Assembly (NCBI RefSeq): GCF_014199615.1
Contig: NZ_JACHOB010000006.1
Location: forward strand, 62,001-126,000
DNA length: 64,000 bases
From: Parvularcula dongshanensis
GTDB taxonomy: Bacteria > Pseudomonadota > Alphaproteobacteria > Caulobacterales > Parvularculaceae
Reading direction: 5' to 3'
Shown here: positions 44,611-52,901 of the stretch, piece after piece
Layout of the letters: each line of letters opens with the position of its first letter
How positions within the stretch are numbered: position 1 is the stretch's first letter
Made by a program: the position numbers and the translations under genes
The notes under the pieces: generated by a model
What the model saw: only the letters and a program-made list of their open reading frames with translations
Databases searched by the model: none
What the model was told of the DNA's origin: nothing

Positions 44611-46152
44611 TCAGTCCGCTCCCCAATCGTAAGTTAGTGTCTCGCGAAACCGCTCCGCATCCGCGCGTATGACCTTCCGCTCCCCCTCGTCCTTCCGGTC
44701 CAGGTTCCGATAAGGCATCTTCATCCGCGCGTTCTGCCGCAGTTGCCCCTCGTTCCGCATCAGGAAGTCCCAGTCGAGATAGTTGAACGGGCACGCCCCC
44801 TTCCCGGTTTTCTTGCCGACGTCGTAGGCACAGTGCCCGCAGTAGTCGGACATCCGGTTGATGTAGGCGCCTGACGCCGCGTAGGGCTTCGACCCCATCA
44901 CCCCGCCATCGGCGAAGATCGCCATGCCGTGCGTGTTGGGCAGCTGCACCCACTCATAGGCGTCTGCGTAGACGACGAGGTACCATTCGTTGATGTGGTC
45001 GGGGTGCACGCCCAGCAGCATGGCGAGCTGGCCCGTGATCATCAGGCGCTGGATGTGGTGCGCGTAAGCGTTGTCGCGCGTGTTCCGCACGGCCTCCGCC
45101 ACGCAGTGCATGTCCGTCTCGGCTGTCCAGTAGAAGTCCGGCAGCGGGGCCTCGGCGCCGAGGGCATTGCGCTTCTTGTACTCCGGCATCTTCAGCCAGT
45201 AGATGCCGCGCACGTACTCGCGCCAGCCGATGATCTGGCGGATGAAGCCCTCCGCGCAGTTGAGCGGCGCGTGGCCCTCGCGGTACGCCTCTTCGGCCGC
45301 CTCGCACACCTCCATGGGCGTCAAGAGGCCTGCGTTCATGTACACGGACAGAAGCGAGTGGTTCAGGAAGTCCTGCCCCGTCGCCATCGCGTCCTGATAG
45401 TGCCCGAAGCGCGGCAGGCTCTCCTCGACGAAGCGGCCGAGCTGCAACAGCGCGTCGTCGCGCATGTGGCCGAAGGCGTAGTGATCGAGCGTCCCGAAGT
45501 GGCCGCCGAACCGGTCCTCGACCAGCGCCATTACCTCGCGCGTCAGCGGGTCGTCCCGCTTTAGCGGCCGCTCGGGCGGCTCATAGCCGTCGGGAAGGCG
45601 CTTTCTATTGTCCTGATCGAAGTTCCACTGCCCGCCCTCGGGCTTCCCGTCGCGCATCAGGAGGCCCGTCTTCTTTCGCATCTCGCGATAGAAGAACTCC
45701 ATCCGCAGCGCCTTGCGCCCTTCGGCCCAGGCGCGGAACTCCGGCAGGGAACAGACGAAGCGGTCGTCGTCGCGGATCGTCACCGGCCGGTTCAGCCGGC
45801 GCTGCCACCCCTCCATGTCGTCGGCGAGCCGCACCTCGCCGCAAGCGGTCGTGACCAGCTCGTCGACGCTCTCGTCTTCGAACGCCCGGCGGACCTCGCC
45901 GAACAGGCTGCCGGTGTTCGCGGGGTCGTCCAGCGTCACGTAGCGGACGGTGAAGCCCTCGGCCCGAAGGCTCTCCGCGAAGCTGCGCATGGCACAGAAC
46001 AAGAAGACGATCTTCTGCTTGTGGTGGCGAACATAGGTCGCCTCGTCCCAGACCTCCGCCATCAGGACGACGTCCCGCGCGGGGTCGGCGCCGCGCAAGG
46101 CGGGGATGTCGCGGGTCAGCTGGTCACCGAGGACGAGGCGGAGCGCGGGCAT
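44611..46152 (-). CDS. phrB: Fe-S bacterial photolyase/cryptochrome, PhrB-like (6-4) photolyase
   Basis: A 513-residue protein of the iron-sulfur bacterial cryptochrome/photolyase group. It has the photolyase-like N-terminal domain (LRLVLGDQLT..MAEVWDEATYVRHHKQKIVFLF), a helical FAD domain, and four cysteines at 350, 438, 441 and 454 (DMHC, YCGHC, GACPF), the positions that hold the [4Fe-4S] cluster in Agrobacterium PhrB. PhrB repairs (6-4) pyrimidine photoproducts in light using FAD and a lumazine antenna, which links conceptually to the ribH product. AAAGGGAGG precedes the ATG. It is not in an operon. Confidence 0.92.
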   Translation of the reverse strand: MPALRLVLGDQLTRDIPALRGADPARDVVLMAEVWDEATYVRHHKQKIVFLFCAMRSFAESLRAEGFTVRYVTLDDPANTGSLFGEVRRAFEDESVDELVTTACGEVRLADDMEGWQRRLNRPVTIRDDDRFVCSLPEFRAWAEGRKALRMEFFYREMRKKTGLLMRDGKPEGGQWNFDQDNRKRLPDGYEPPERPLKRDDPLTREVMALVEDRFGGHFGTLDHYAFGHMRDDALLQLGRFVEESLPRFGHYQDAMATGQDFLNHSLLSVYMNAGLLTPMEVCEAAEEAYREGHAPLNCAEGFIRQIIGWREYVRGIYWLKMPEYKKRNALGAEAPLPDFYWTAETDMHCVAEAVRNTRDNAYAHHIQRLMITGQLAMLLGVHPDHINEWYLVVYADAYEWVQLPNTHGMAIFADGGVMGSKPYAASGAYINRMSDYCGHCAYDVGKKTGKGACPFNYLDWDFLMRNEGQLRQNARMKMPYRNLDRKDEGERKVIRADAERFRETLTYDWGAD

Positions 46153-46198
46153 GAAACCTCCCTTTCCTTCGTTACCTAGAGCGGGCTAGCAACGAGGC

Positions 46199-46537
46199 AT
46201 GACGGGCGGGCCGGACACACTCCTCATTCTTGGCGCGGTGGTGCTCGGCCTCTTCGTGCTGGCCGTCGTTCTGAAGACGGTGATCGGCCTTGCCTTCCGC
46301 TACCTGCTCTTCGTCGGGGTCGCGCTCTTCATCTACCAAGGCCGCTACGGCACAGAGGTCATGGCTTGGATGACCCGGGACCTCGCCGTCGAGATCGCGA
46401 GCATCGCGGGGGCGGCGTTCGTATCGACCTGGGTCATCGGCGCGCTGTTCCTGAGGCGGACGCGGAAGCGGGTGTTCCTGCTCGCCGCGATCGGCATCCT
46501 GATGACGCTGCTCTTCGCAGAGGGGATGCGCGGCTGA
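46199..46537 (+). CDS. Small membrane protein of unknown function
   Basis: A 112-residue protein with three hydrophobic segments (LILGAVVLGLFVLAVVLKTV, FRYLLFVGVALFIY, and SIAGAAFVSTWVIGALFL) and a fourth near the C-terminus (VFLLAAIGILMTLLFAEG). It is divergent from the photolyase (46 bases apart) and ends five bases before the convergent dnaE stop. I recognise no family. Confidence 0.6.
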   Translation: MTGGPDTLLILGAVVLGLFVLAVVLKTVIGLAFRYLLFVGVALFIYQGRYGTEVMAWMTRDLAVEIASIAGAAFVSTWVIGALFLRRTRKRVFLLAAIGILMTLLFAEGMRG

Positions 46538-46542
46538 GCTGG

Positions 46543-49500
46543 TCAGTGAACCAGCTCGACCCCGCAGACGCCGTCGATCGTCTTGATCGCGCCCTTCACC
46601 GCCACCGTCGCAGGCACGGTGTCGGGCAGCGCTAGCTCCACCTCGCAGCCCGCGTCGCGCAGCGACAGGAGAAGCCGCGCGGCGCCGCGCCCGCCCTGCT
46701 GACTGACGACCGCGAGGCGGCGTTTCAGCGCCGGAAGCGCGAGGGGCGAGTCGAGCGTGATGCGGAGCGCCGCCGTGCTCGACGCCGTCTCGCCGTCGAG
46801 GCGCCGCGCCCCCTCCCCCGTCAGGCGGACCGTGCCGTCGCGGTCCTCCGCCGTCACGGAGAAGCAGAGGAGCGCGCCCGGGACGAGAAGGTCGCGCTGG
46901 GCGTCCAGCACCTCTGAGAACACCGTCAGCTCGAAGTCGCCGGAGCGGTCCGAGCAGGTGATCCAGGCGAACGGCTTGCCCGACTTCGACCGGCGCGGCG
47001 TGACCTCGCGGACGATGCCCGCCATCTGGCAGGAGATCTTGGTGCCCTGCGCCGCCTGCATCACTTCCGCCTGCGGACGGACGCCTTTGCTGCCCAGGAC
47101 CTCGTCGTAGTCGTCGAGCGGGTGGCCGGAGAAGTAGAACCCGATCGAGCCGAGCTCATGATCGAGCTTCTCGAGCGGCACCCAAGGCTCAGCCCTCGGC
47201 AGCGGCGGCCGCGCCAGCGCGGGGCCGGCGTCGCCGAATAGGCCGCCCTGCGCGGACGCCTTCTCCTCGGCGTGGCTTGCGGAGTAGCGGCACAGGAACT
47301 CCGCCGCGGCGAAGGCGACGGCGCGGTCCGGGCAGAGCGCGTCGAACGCGCCTGCGCGCGCCAACTGCTCGAAGCCGCGCTTGCCGATTCGGCGGCCGTC
47401 GATGCGCTCGGCGAAGTCGTGGAGGTCGCGGAAAGGCCCGCCCCGGCGCCGCTCCTCCTCGACGTGCCGCATCGCCTCGGTCCCGACGTTCTTCAGCGCG
47501 CCGAGGGCGTAGTGGATCGCGCCTTCCTTCACGGTGAAGTCCATGCCCGAGGCATTGACGCAAGGCGGATGCACCGTCACGCCGCACCGCTTGGCCTCAG
47601 ACAGAAAACCGCCGAGCTTGTCCGTGAGCCCCATGTCGAGCGACATGGACGCGGCCAGGAACTCGGCCGTGTGGTTCGCCTTGAGCCAGGCGGTCTGATA
47701 GCTGATCCAGGCGTAGGCGGCGGCGTGCGACTTGTTGAAGCCGTAGCCTGCGAACTTCGCCACCAGCTCGAAGATCGAGCGCGCCTTGTCGGGGTCGACG
47801 CCGTTGTCCTTCGCGCCATTGACGAAGCGGACCCGTTGCAGGTCCATCTCCTCCTTCTTCTTCTTACCCATGGCGCGGCGAAGAAGGTCGGCCTCACCGA
47901 GGGAGTAGCCGGACAGGACCTGGGCGATCTGCATCACCTGTTCCTGGTAGATGATGACGCCGTGCGTCTCTTTCAGGATCGGCTCGAGCGTCGGGTACAG
48001 ATAGTCCGGCGCCTCGCGCCCCGCCTTGCGCTCGATATAGGTCGGGATGTTGTCCATCGGACCCGGCCGGTAGAGCGAGACGAGGGCGATGATGTCTTCG
48101 AGGCAGTCGGCGTTCAGGCCCTTGAGCGCCGCGCGCATGCCCGAACTTTCGAGCTGGAACACCCCGACCGCGTCGCCCTTGCCGAGCATGTCGTAGGTCG
48201 CCTCGCACCCCATCGGGATCGCCGCCGGGTCGAAGTCACCGCCGATAAGGTCGGCCGCCCGGCGGATGACCGTGAGCGTCTTGAGGCCGAGGAAGTCGAA
48301 CTTCACGAGGCCCGCAGGCTCGACCCACTTCATGTTGAACTGGGTCGCCGGCATGTCCGAACGCGGATCGAGGTAGAGCGGCACTAGCTCTTTGAGCGGA
48401 CGGTCGCCGATCACGACGCCCGCCGCGTGGGTCGAGGCGTGGCGGTAGAGCCCTTCGAGCTTCAGCGCGGTGGAGAGGAGGTGCGCGACCTGCTCGTCTC
48501 CATCCCGCTCCTGCCGCAGGCGCGGTTCGCCCGCGATGGCTTGGGCGAGCGTCACCGGGTTCGCGGGGTTGTTCGGCACCATCTTGCACAGACGGTCGAC
48601 CTGGCCGAACGGCATCTGAAGGACGCGCCCTACGTCGCGCAGGACGGCGCGTGCCTGCAGCTTACCGAAGGTGATGATCTGCGCGACGCGGTCGTGGCCG
48701 TACTTGCGCTGGACGTAGGCGATGACCTCGTCGCGCCGGTCCTGGCAGAAGTCGACGTCGAAGTCCGGCATCGAGATCCGCTCGGGGTTCAAGAACCGCT
48801 CGAAGAGGAGCCCGAAGCGCAAGGGGTCGAGGTCCGTGATCGTCAGCGCGTAGGCGACGAGGCTGCCCGCGCCCGAGCCCCTGCCGGGTCCTACGGGAAT
48901 GCTCTGCGACTTCGCCCATTGGATGAAGTCCGCGACGATGAGGAAGTAGCCGGGGAAGCCCATCTTCGCGATGATGGACAGCTCCAGCTCGAGGCGCTTC
49001 CAGTAGTCCTCTTCGGGCCCTGCGAGTTCGATCGCGGCGAGGCGCTTCTTGAGACCTTCCTTGGCCTGACGTTCGAGCTCCTTCGTCTCCCCCTCGAGGT
49101 CGCCGGCGAAGCTGGGCAGGATCGGCGGATGCGTGCGCGGCCGCATGGCGCAACGCTGCGCGACCTCGAGCGTCGCCTCGCACGCCTCGGGCAGGTCCGC
49201 GAAGAGCGCCAACATCTCGGCTTCGGACTTGAAGTAGTGGTCCGCGCTGACCCGGCGCCGGTCGTCCTGGCTGATGTAGGCGCCGTTCGCGATGCAGAGG
49301 AGCGCGTCGTGCGCTTCGTGGTCGGAGGGCTTCGCGTAGTAGACGTTGTTCGTCGCGACGATCGGAAGGTCGCGGCCGTAGGCAAGGTGCAGGAGGCGCT
49401 GCTCGCACGGATACCGCCCTGCCCTGTCCGTCGTCTCTGCGGAGGGGTGCCGCTGCACCTCGACGTAGAGCCGGCGCGGGAACGCCTCTTCTAGGCGGCT

Positions 49501-50025
49501 CGCCAACGCCTCGGCCTCGGCGTCGCGACCCACGCAGTAGAGCCGGTCGAGCGGTCCGTTGGGCCCGCCGGTCAGGCACAGGAGTCCCGCCGTCTCGTCC
49601 AAGAGGTCGGCGAGGTGAATGCAGGTCTGCCCCTCGACCGCCGGGTTCAGATAGCCCTGAGAGCCGAGCGCCATAAGTCGGCGGTACCCCGCCTCGTCCT
49701 GCGCGAGGAGCACCACGCGCGGCAGGCCGTCATGCCCGCCCGCGTCGAGCCCCAGATCCTCGGGGCAGACCGCGACCTCCATGCCGGTGATCGGCTGGAC
49801 GCCCGCCCCCGACAGCACCTCCGACGCTTCGAGCGCGCCGAACAGGTTGTTGGTGTCCGTGACCGCCAGCGCAGGCATCTTCGCCTGGACGCAAACGTCG
49901 CGCAGCGCCCCGATGGGCATGGCCCCCTCGGCCAAGGAGAAGGCCGAGTGGCAGTGGAGGTGGATGAAGCTGGCGGGCATGACCCAAGGGGAGAGCGATT
50001 CGGCCCGCCCGGCTTGGGTGAACAT
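46543..50025 (-). CDS. dnaE: DNA polymerase III alpha subunit
   Basis: Replicative polymerase subunit of 1160 residues. N-terminal PHP domain opens FIHLHCHSAFSLAEGAMPIG (about 20), the catalytic aspartates lie in SMPDFDVDFCQDRR (about 420) and a further Asp in the palm, with GPGRGSGAGSLVAYAL (about 395), then helix-hairpin-helix and an OB domain with MAGIVREVTPRR (about 1000). I use ATG 50025, which has GAGG 11 bases upstream; ATG 49980 would give the more usual family N-terminus. The SOS-linked peptide gene lies directly upstream on the same strand. Confidence 0.96.
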   Translation of the reverse strand: MFTQAGRAESLSPWVMPASFIHLHCHSAFSLAEGAMPIGALRDVCVQAKMPALAVTDTNNLFGALEASEVLSGAGVQPITGMEVAVCPEDLGLDAGGHDGLPRVVLLAQDEAGYRRLMALGSQGYLNPAVEGQTCIHLADLLDETAGLLCLTGGPNGPLDRLYCVGRDAEAEALASRLEEAFPRRLYVEVQRHPSAETTDRAGRYPCEQRLLHLAYGRDLPIVATNNVYYAKPSDHEAHDALLCIANGAYISQDDRRRVSADHYFKSEAEMLALFADLPEACEATLEVAQRCAMRPRTHPPILPSFAGDLEGETKELERQAKEGLKKRLAAIELAGPEEDYWKRLELELSIIAKMGFPGYFLIVADFIQWAKSQSIPVGPGRGSGAGSLVAYALTITDLDPLRFGLLFERFLNPERISMPDFDVDFCQDRRDEVIAYVQRKYGHDRVAQIITFGKLQARAVLRDVGRVLQMPFGQVDRLCKMVPNNPANPVTLAQAIAGEPRLRQERDGDEQVAHLLSTALKLEGLYRHASTHAAGVVIGDRPLKELVPLYLDPRSDMPATQFNMKWVEPAGLVKFDFLGLKTLTVIRRAADLIGGDFDPAAIPMGCEATYDMLGKGDAVGVFQLESSGMRAALKGLNADCLEDIIALVSLYRPGPMDNIPTYIERKAGREAPDYLYPTLEPILKETHGVIIYQEQVMQIAQVLSGYSLGEADLLRRAMGKKKKEEMDLQRVRFVNGAKDNGVDPDKARSIFELVAKFAGYGFNKSHAAAYAWISYQTAWLKANHTAEFLAASMSLDMGLTDKLGGFLSEAKRCGVTVHPPCVNASGMDFTVKEGAIHYALGALKNVGTEAMRHVEEERRRGGPFRDLHDFAERIDGRRIGKRGFEQLARAGAFDALCPDRAVAFAAAEFLCRYSASHAEEKASAQGGLFGDAGPALARPPLPRAEPWVPLEKLDHELGSIGFYFSGHPLDDYDEVLGSKGVRPQAEVMQAAQGTKISCQMAGIVREVTPRRSKSGKPFAWITCSDRSGDFELTVFSEVLDAQRDLLVPGALLCFSVTAEDRDGTVRLTGEGARRLDGETASSTAALRITLDSPLALPALKRRLAVVSQQGGRGAARLLLSLRDAGCEVELALPDTVPATVAVKGAIKTIDGVCGVELVH

Positions 50026-50052
50026 GGTTAACGCCGCCTCAAGATATCCACA

Positions 50053-50074
50053 GGGACGGCCCGTAGGGCCGCCC
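50053..50074 (-). other. Strong hairpin between the SOS peptide gene and dnaE
   Basis: GGG-A-CGGCCC (50053-50062) pairs with GGGCCG-CCC (50066-50074) with one bulged A and a 3-base loop. It lies 10 bases after the small ORF stop. There is no T run, so it may attenuate, stabilise mRNA or allow partial read-through into dnaE. Confidence 0.5.
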
Positions 50075-50083
50075 GGTTCGCCC

Positions 50084-50173
50084 TCAGCCGAACGGTCCGC
50101 CCAGCACCGTCGCCGCCGCCACGAGGCCGATCTGCACCATCATGCCCAGGCCGTCCTTGATCGTGTTCGCCAT
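50084..50173 (-). CDS. SOS-controlled 29-residue hydrophobic membrane peptide (SidA-like candidate)
   Basis: A 29-residue ORF too short for usual gene calling. It begins MANTIKDGLGMM and its remaining 20 residues are mainly Val, Ala, Leu, Gly and Ile, ending VLGGPFG, so a single membrane-inserting or amphipathic helix is likely. GAGGG lies nine bases before this ATG; a second in-frame ATG at 50182 (32 residues) abuts that site and is less likely. A LexA-type box (50192-50206) overlaps the predicted promoter. Caulobacter SidA, an SOS-induced 29-residue cell-division inhibitor in the inner membrane, is the closest known type by size and control; homology cannot be judged here. Confidence 0.65.
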   Translation of the reverse strand: MANTIKDGLGMMVQIGLVAAATVLGGPFG

Positions 50174-50191
50174 GGTCGTCATCCCTCACTT

Positions 50192-50206
50192 GTTCCGCGA
50201 ATGTTC
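50192..50206 (-). promoter_or_regulatory. LexA (SOS) box before the 29-residue peptide gene
   Basis: Plus strand GTTC-CGCGAAT-GTTC, which is GAAC-ATTCGCG-GAAC on the gene's strand: an exact match to the alphaproteobacterial direct-repeat LexA site GTTC-N7-GTTC. It covers the region between the predicted -10 and the transcription start. Confidence 0.82.
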
Positions 50207-50232
50207 GTATTCGTGGTTTGTTCTAGCCGCAA
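50204..50232 (-). promoter_or_regulatory. Predicted promoter of the SOS peptide gene
   Basis: Minus strand TTGCGG (50232-50227), 17 bases, TACGAA (50209-50204). The -10 shares bases with the LexA box, so LexA would block RNA polymerase. The predicted start near 50197 gives a leader of about 24 bases. Confidence 0.5.
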
Positions 50233-50237
50233 GGAAT

Positions 50238-50252
50238 GTTTGCCTGATGTTC
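50238..50252 (-). promoter_or_regulatory. Second, near-consensus LexA-like box upstream
   Basis: Plus strand GTTT-GCCTGAT-GTTC differs from GTTC-N7-GTTC at one base. It lies just upstream of the predicted -35 of the peptide gene, 46 bases from the consensus box. It could be an auxiliary LexA site or chance. Confidence 0.4.
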
Positions 50253-50500
50253 TCTCCAATCCGGTTAGGCGCCTTCCTGTCCGGGGCGGCGGAGAGGGGC
50301 CGAAAGCTAGGAAACTAGGGGGTTTATGCGCGTTCCTGTTTCGTCCCAGTTCCGAGTCGGACTTTTCCACAAGTGGTGCAAGGTCACGAAGGCGGGACAG
50401 CACGGCGTTGCGTTCTGAGCCGGGTCGAAGCCTTCTGCGAACCTCGGGTCAGAACCCGCTGTTCGGTGTCGGTATCGCCGTCAGCGAAAGGCAGAAATCC
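50253..50500. other. Non-coding stretch between the SOS promoter and the GNAT gene
   Basis: I see no convincing gene here. It contains a small palindrome CGGGT-CAGA-ACCCG (50446-50459). An antisense 74-codon frame overlaps the SOS promoter and is not credible. Composition is somewhat less GC-rich than the flanking genes. Confidence 0.5.
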
Positions 50501-50830
50501 GTGAGCGACAACAGAAACAGCGAGGGCGAGCCGGATGCGCCGAGCGGCCTTCGCATAGATCGCGAAGAGACCGAATCGAAGGGCCGCTACGACGCGACGC
50601 TGGACGGTTCGGGCGGGGAGATGACCTACTCCCGGGCCGGCGAGAAGACGATCATCATCGATCATACGCGGGTCGACGAGGCCCTACGAGGACGAGGCGT
50701 CGGCCAGGCGCTCGTCCGGCGCGGCGTCGAGGATGCGCGCGCGGAGGGACGCAGCATCATCCCCCTCTGCCCCTACGCGAAGGCGCAGATCGAACGCCAT
50801 GAGGCGTGGCGGGACGTTCTGAAGAAGTAG
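50501..50830 (+). CDS. Small GNAT-family N-acetyltransferase (YjdJ-like)
   Basis: A 109-residue minimal GNAT domain with the acetyl-CoA loop RGRGVGQALVRRGVEDAR (about 65) and IIPLCPYAKAQIERH near the end, typical of the COG2388 group. Substrate is unknown. GTG 50501 begins VSDNRNSEGE; the open frame continues upstream to 49781 but that part crosses dnaE's 5' end and the SOS region and is not used. The aldo-keto reductase follows 68 bases downstream. Confidence 0.83.
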   Translation: MSDNRNSEGEPDAPSGLRIDREETESKGRYDATLDGSGGEMTYSRAGEKTIIIDHTRVDEALRGRGVGQALVRRGVEDARAEGRSIIPLCPYAKAQIERHEAWRDVLKK

Positions 50831-50898
50831 GCGACCGGGACGACGGGACGGTCGGCGTGTTTCGCTCTACCTCGTTGGCAGACCGAACGGAGACGACC

Positions 50899-51762
50899 AT
50901 GCCACAGCGCCTCGGCGGCACCTTCACCTTCCCCGGCACCGACCTCACGGTGCATCGCCTCGGCTACGGCGCGATGCAGCTTGCGGGCCCTCACGTCTTC
51001 GGCCCGCCCAAGGACCGCGACGCTGCGCTCGACGTCCTGCGCGAAGCCGTCAGCCTCGGCATCGATCACATCGATACCAGCGACTACTACGGCCCGCACG
51101 TCACGAACGAGATCCTCCACGAGGCGCTGCACCCCTATCCGCGCGGCCTGGTCATCGTCACGAAGGTCGGCGCCTATCGCGACGAAGAGGGCGCTTGGCT
51201 TCCCGACATGTCGCAGGCGGGCCTGACCAAAGCGGTAGAGGACAACCTCGGCCGCCTCGGATTGCGGGCGATGGACATCGTGAACTTGCGCTTAATGGAG
51301 AAGGACGGCGACCTCGAAGGGCCGCTGAGGACCCTCGTCCGGCTCAAGGAACAGGGCCTCATCCGTCACATCGGGATCAGCAATGTGAGCCCCGCCCAGG
51401 TCCGGGCGGCAAGGCAGATCGCGCCCATCGTCTGCGTGCAGAACGAGTACAACATCGCGAACCGTGGCGATGACGCGCTGATCGACGAACTGGCGGAAGC
51501 CGGCATCGCCTACGTGCCCTTCTTCCCGCTCGGCGGCTTCTCGCCGCTGCAGTCGGAGACGCTGGACGCGGTGGCGAGGGATCTAGAGGCGCCCCCCCGC
51601 TCCGTCGCGATCGCCTGGCTGCTGCAACGCGCGCCCAACGTGCTCCTCATCCCGGGCACGTCGTCCGTCGATCACCTGCGCGAGAACGTCCGGGCGGCGG
51701 AACTGACCCTGCCGCCGGACGCCCTCGAGCGGCTGGACGGCATCGCCGCCCAGCGGGGCTGA
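50899..51762 (+). CDS. Aldo/keto reductase
   Basis: NADPH-dependent (beta/alpha)8 oxidoreductase of 287 residues. Catalytic residues visible: Asp and Tyr in HIDTSDYYGPHVTNE (about 52-57), Lys in LVIVTKVGAY (about 83) and a later IRHIGISNVSPAQVRAA (about 155) with VQNEYNIANR. It resembles the YdbC/pyridoxal-reductase-like branch. ATG 50899 has CGGAG seven bases upstream; an in-frame start at 50806 overlaps the GNAT gene and is not used. Confidence 0.92.
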   Translation: MPQRLGGTFTFPGTDLTVHRLGYGAMQLAGPHVFGPPKDRDAALDVLREAVSLGIDHIDTSDYYGPHVTNEILHEALHPYPRGLVIVTKVGAYRDEEGAWLPDMSQAGLTKAVEDNLGRLGLRAMDIVNLRLMEKDGDLEGPLRTLVRLKEQGLIRHIGISNVSPAQVRAARQIAPIVCVQNEYNIANRGDDALIDELAEAGIAYVPFFPLGGFSPLQSETLDAVARDLEAPPRSVAIAWLLQRAPNVLLIPGTSSVDHLRENVRAAELTLPPDALERLDGIAAQRG

Positions 51763-51765
51763 CCG

Positions 51766-52773
51766 TCAGAACGAGGTGCAGATCTTGCCGAAGTGCTGGC
51801 CGGACTTCTCGTACTCGAAGGCGGCCTTCAGGTCGGCGAGGTCGAAGGTCCGGTCCACGATCGGCTTGATGCCGGTCGCCTCCAGGCCCTCGATCATTTC
51901 GATCTGATGCTGGCGGCTGCCGACGGTGACACCGTGAACGGTCGCCTGCTTGCCGCTGAGCGCCGCGGTCGGCACCTCGCCGGACGCGCCGGTCAGGACG
52001 CCGATCATCACGATGCGCCCGCCGATCGCGACCGCGTTAATGGAGTTCGGCAGCGTCCCCGCCCCGCCGATCTCGACCACGACGTCCGCGCCGCGCCCGC
52101 CGGTCAGCTTCGTGACCGTGTGGCCCCAGTCCTCGTCCTCCTTGTAGTTGATGAGCTCGGAGGCACCCATCTCGCGCAGGCGGTCCAGCTTCTCCTTCGA
52201 AGAGGACGTCGCGACGACCGTCGCGCCCATCGCCTTCGCCATCTGGAGCGCGAAGATCGACACCCCGCCCGTGCCCATGGTCAGGACCGTGTCGCCAGGC
52301 TTCAAACCGCCTTCGACTACGAGCGCGCGCCATGCCGTCAGCGCCGCCGTCGGCAGGGTCGCGGACTCCTCGTGGCTCCAGCCCTTCGGCTGGCGGGTGA
52401 AGTGCGTGGCGGGCGCGACGACGACCTCGCGGGCGAAGCCGTCGATCCCGTCGCCAGGTGTACGGCCGAATCCCGTCGCGGTCGCGCGGTCCTTTTGCCA
52501 ATCGGGGAAGAAGACCGAGAGCACGGCGTCGCCCTTGGCGAACTCCGAGACGCCCTCACCGACGGCCTCGACGATCCCCGCCCCGTCCGACATGGGGATG
52601 CGGCCATCATCGGCCTGCATCCGCCCCGAGCAGACGGCGAAGTCGTGGAAGTTGAGCGAGTTCGCGTGAATGCGGACGCGGATCTCGCCCGCGCCCGGTT
52701 GGCCGGGATCATCGCAGGTCTCGACGGAAAGCTTCTCTAGGCCTTCGCCTTCGCGGACTCGGACACAGCGCAT
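51766..52773 (-). CDS. Zinc-independent MDR-superfamily NAD(P)H oxidoreductase
   Basis: Medium-chain reductase of 335 residues without the catalytic-zinc cysteine/histidine set. The cofactor domain begins GDTVLTMGTGGVSIFALQMAKAMGATVVATSSS (about 165-198), and NSLNFHDFAVCSGRM with PMSDGAGIVEAVGEGV match the alcohol dehydrogenase/quinone reductase N-terminal domain. It may reduce quinones or enals. ATG 52773 has GAGG just upstream; a start at 52833 adds an unrelated leader. It is divergent from uvrD. Confidence 0.88.
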   Translation of the reverse strand: MRCVRVREGEGLEKLSVETCDDPGQPGAGEIRVRIHANSLNFHDFAVCSGRMQADDGRIPMSDGAGIVEAVGEGVSEFAKGDAVLSVFFPDWQKDRATATGFGRTPGDGIDGFAREVVVAPATHFTRQPKGWSHEESATLPTAALTAWRALVVEGGLKPGDTVLTMGTGGVSIFALQMAKAMGATVVATSSSKEKLDRLREMGASELINYKEDEDWGHTVTKLTGGRGADVVVEIGGAGTLPNSINAVAIGGRIVMIGVLTGASGEVPTAALSGKQATVHGVTVGSRQHQIEMIEGLEATGIKPIVDRTFDLADLKAAFEYEKSGQHFGKICTSF

Positions 52774-52865
52774 GGGAACCTCGAAATGGTTGCTTAGGTC
52801 CGCCGAACACGCACCGGCGGGGTGAAGGTTCACCGTGCTGTTGCCGCAGCCCGATCCGCGACGAT

Positions 52866-52880
52866 GTTCCCACGACGTTC
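52866..52880 (+). promoter_or_regulatory. uvrD: LexA (SOS) box before uvrD
   Basis: GTTC-CCACGAC-GTTC is an exact GTTC-N7-GTTC alphaproteobacterial LexA site, 21 bases before the uvrD ATG. uvrD is a standard SOS regulon member, which also supports reading the same motif upstream of dnaE as functional. Confidence 0.82.
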
Positions 52881-52901
52881 CCTTTAGGTTATCCCGTCCC
52901 C

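Noticed and set aside
50044-50053. TATCCACAG-like DnaA box near dnaE
   Set aside because: A single imperfect box with no cluster or AT-rich region, so no case for an origin.
50179-50403. 74-codon minus-strand frame through the SOS promoter region
   Set aside because: It has no ribosome site or family likeness and would overlap the LexA box; the 29-codon ORF explains the region better.
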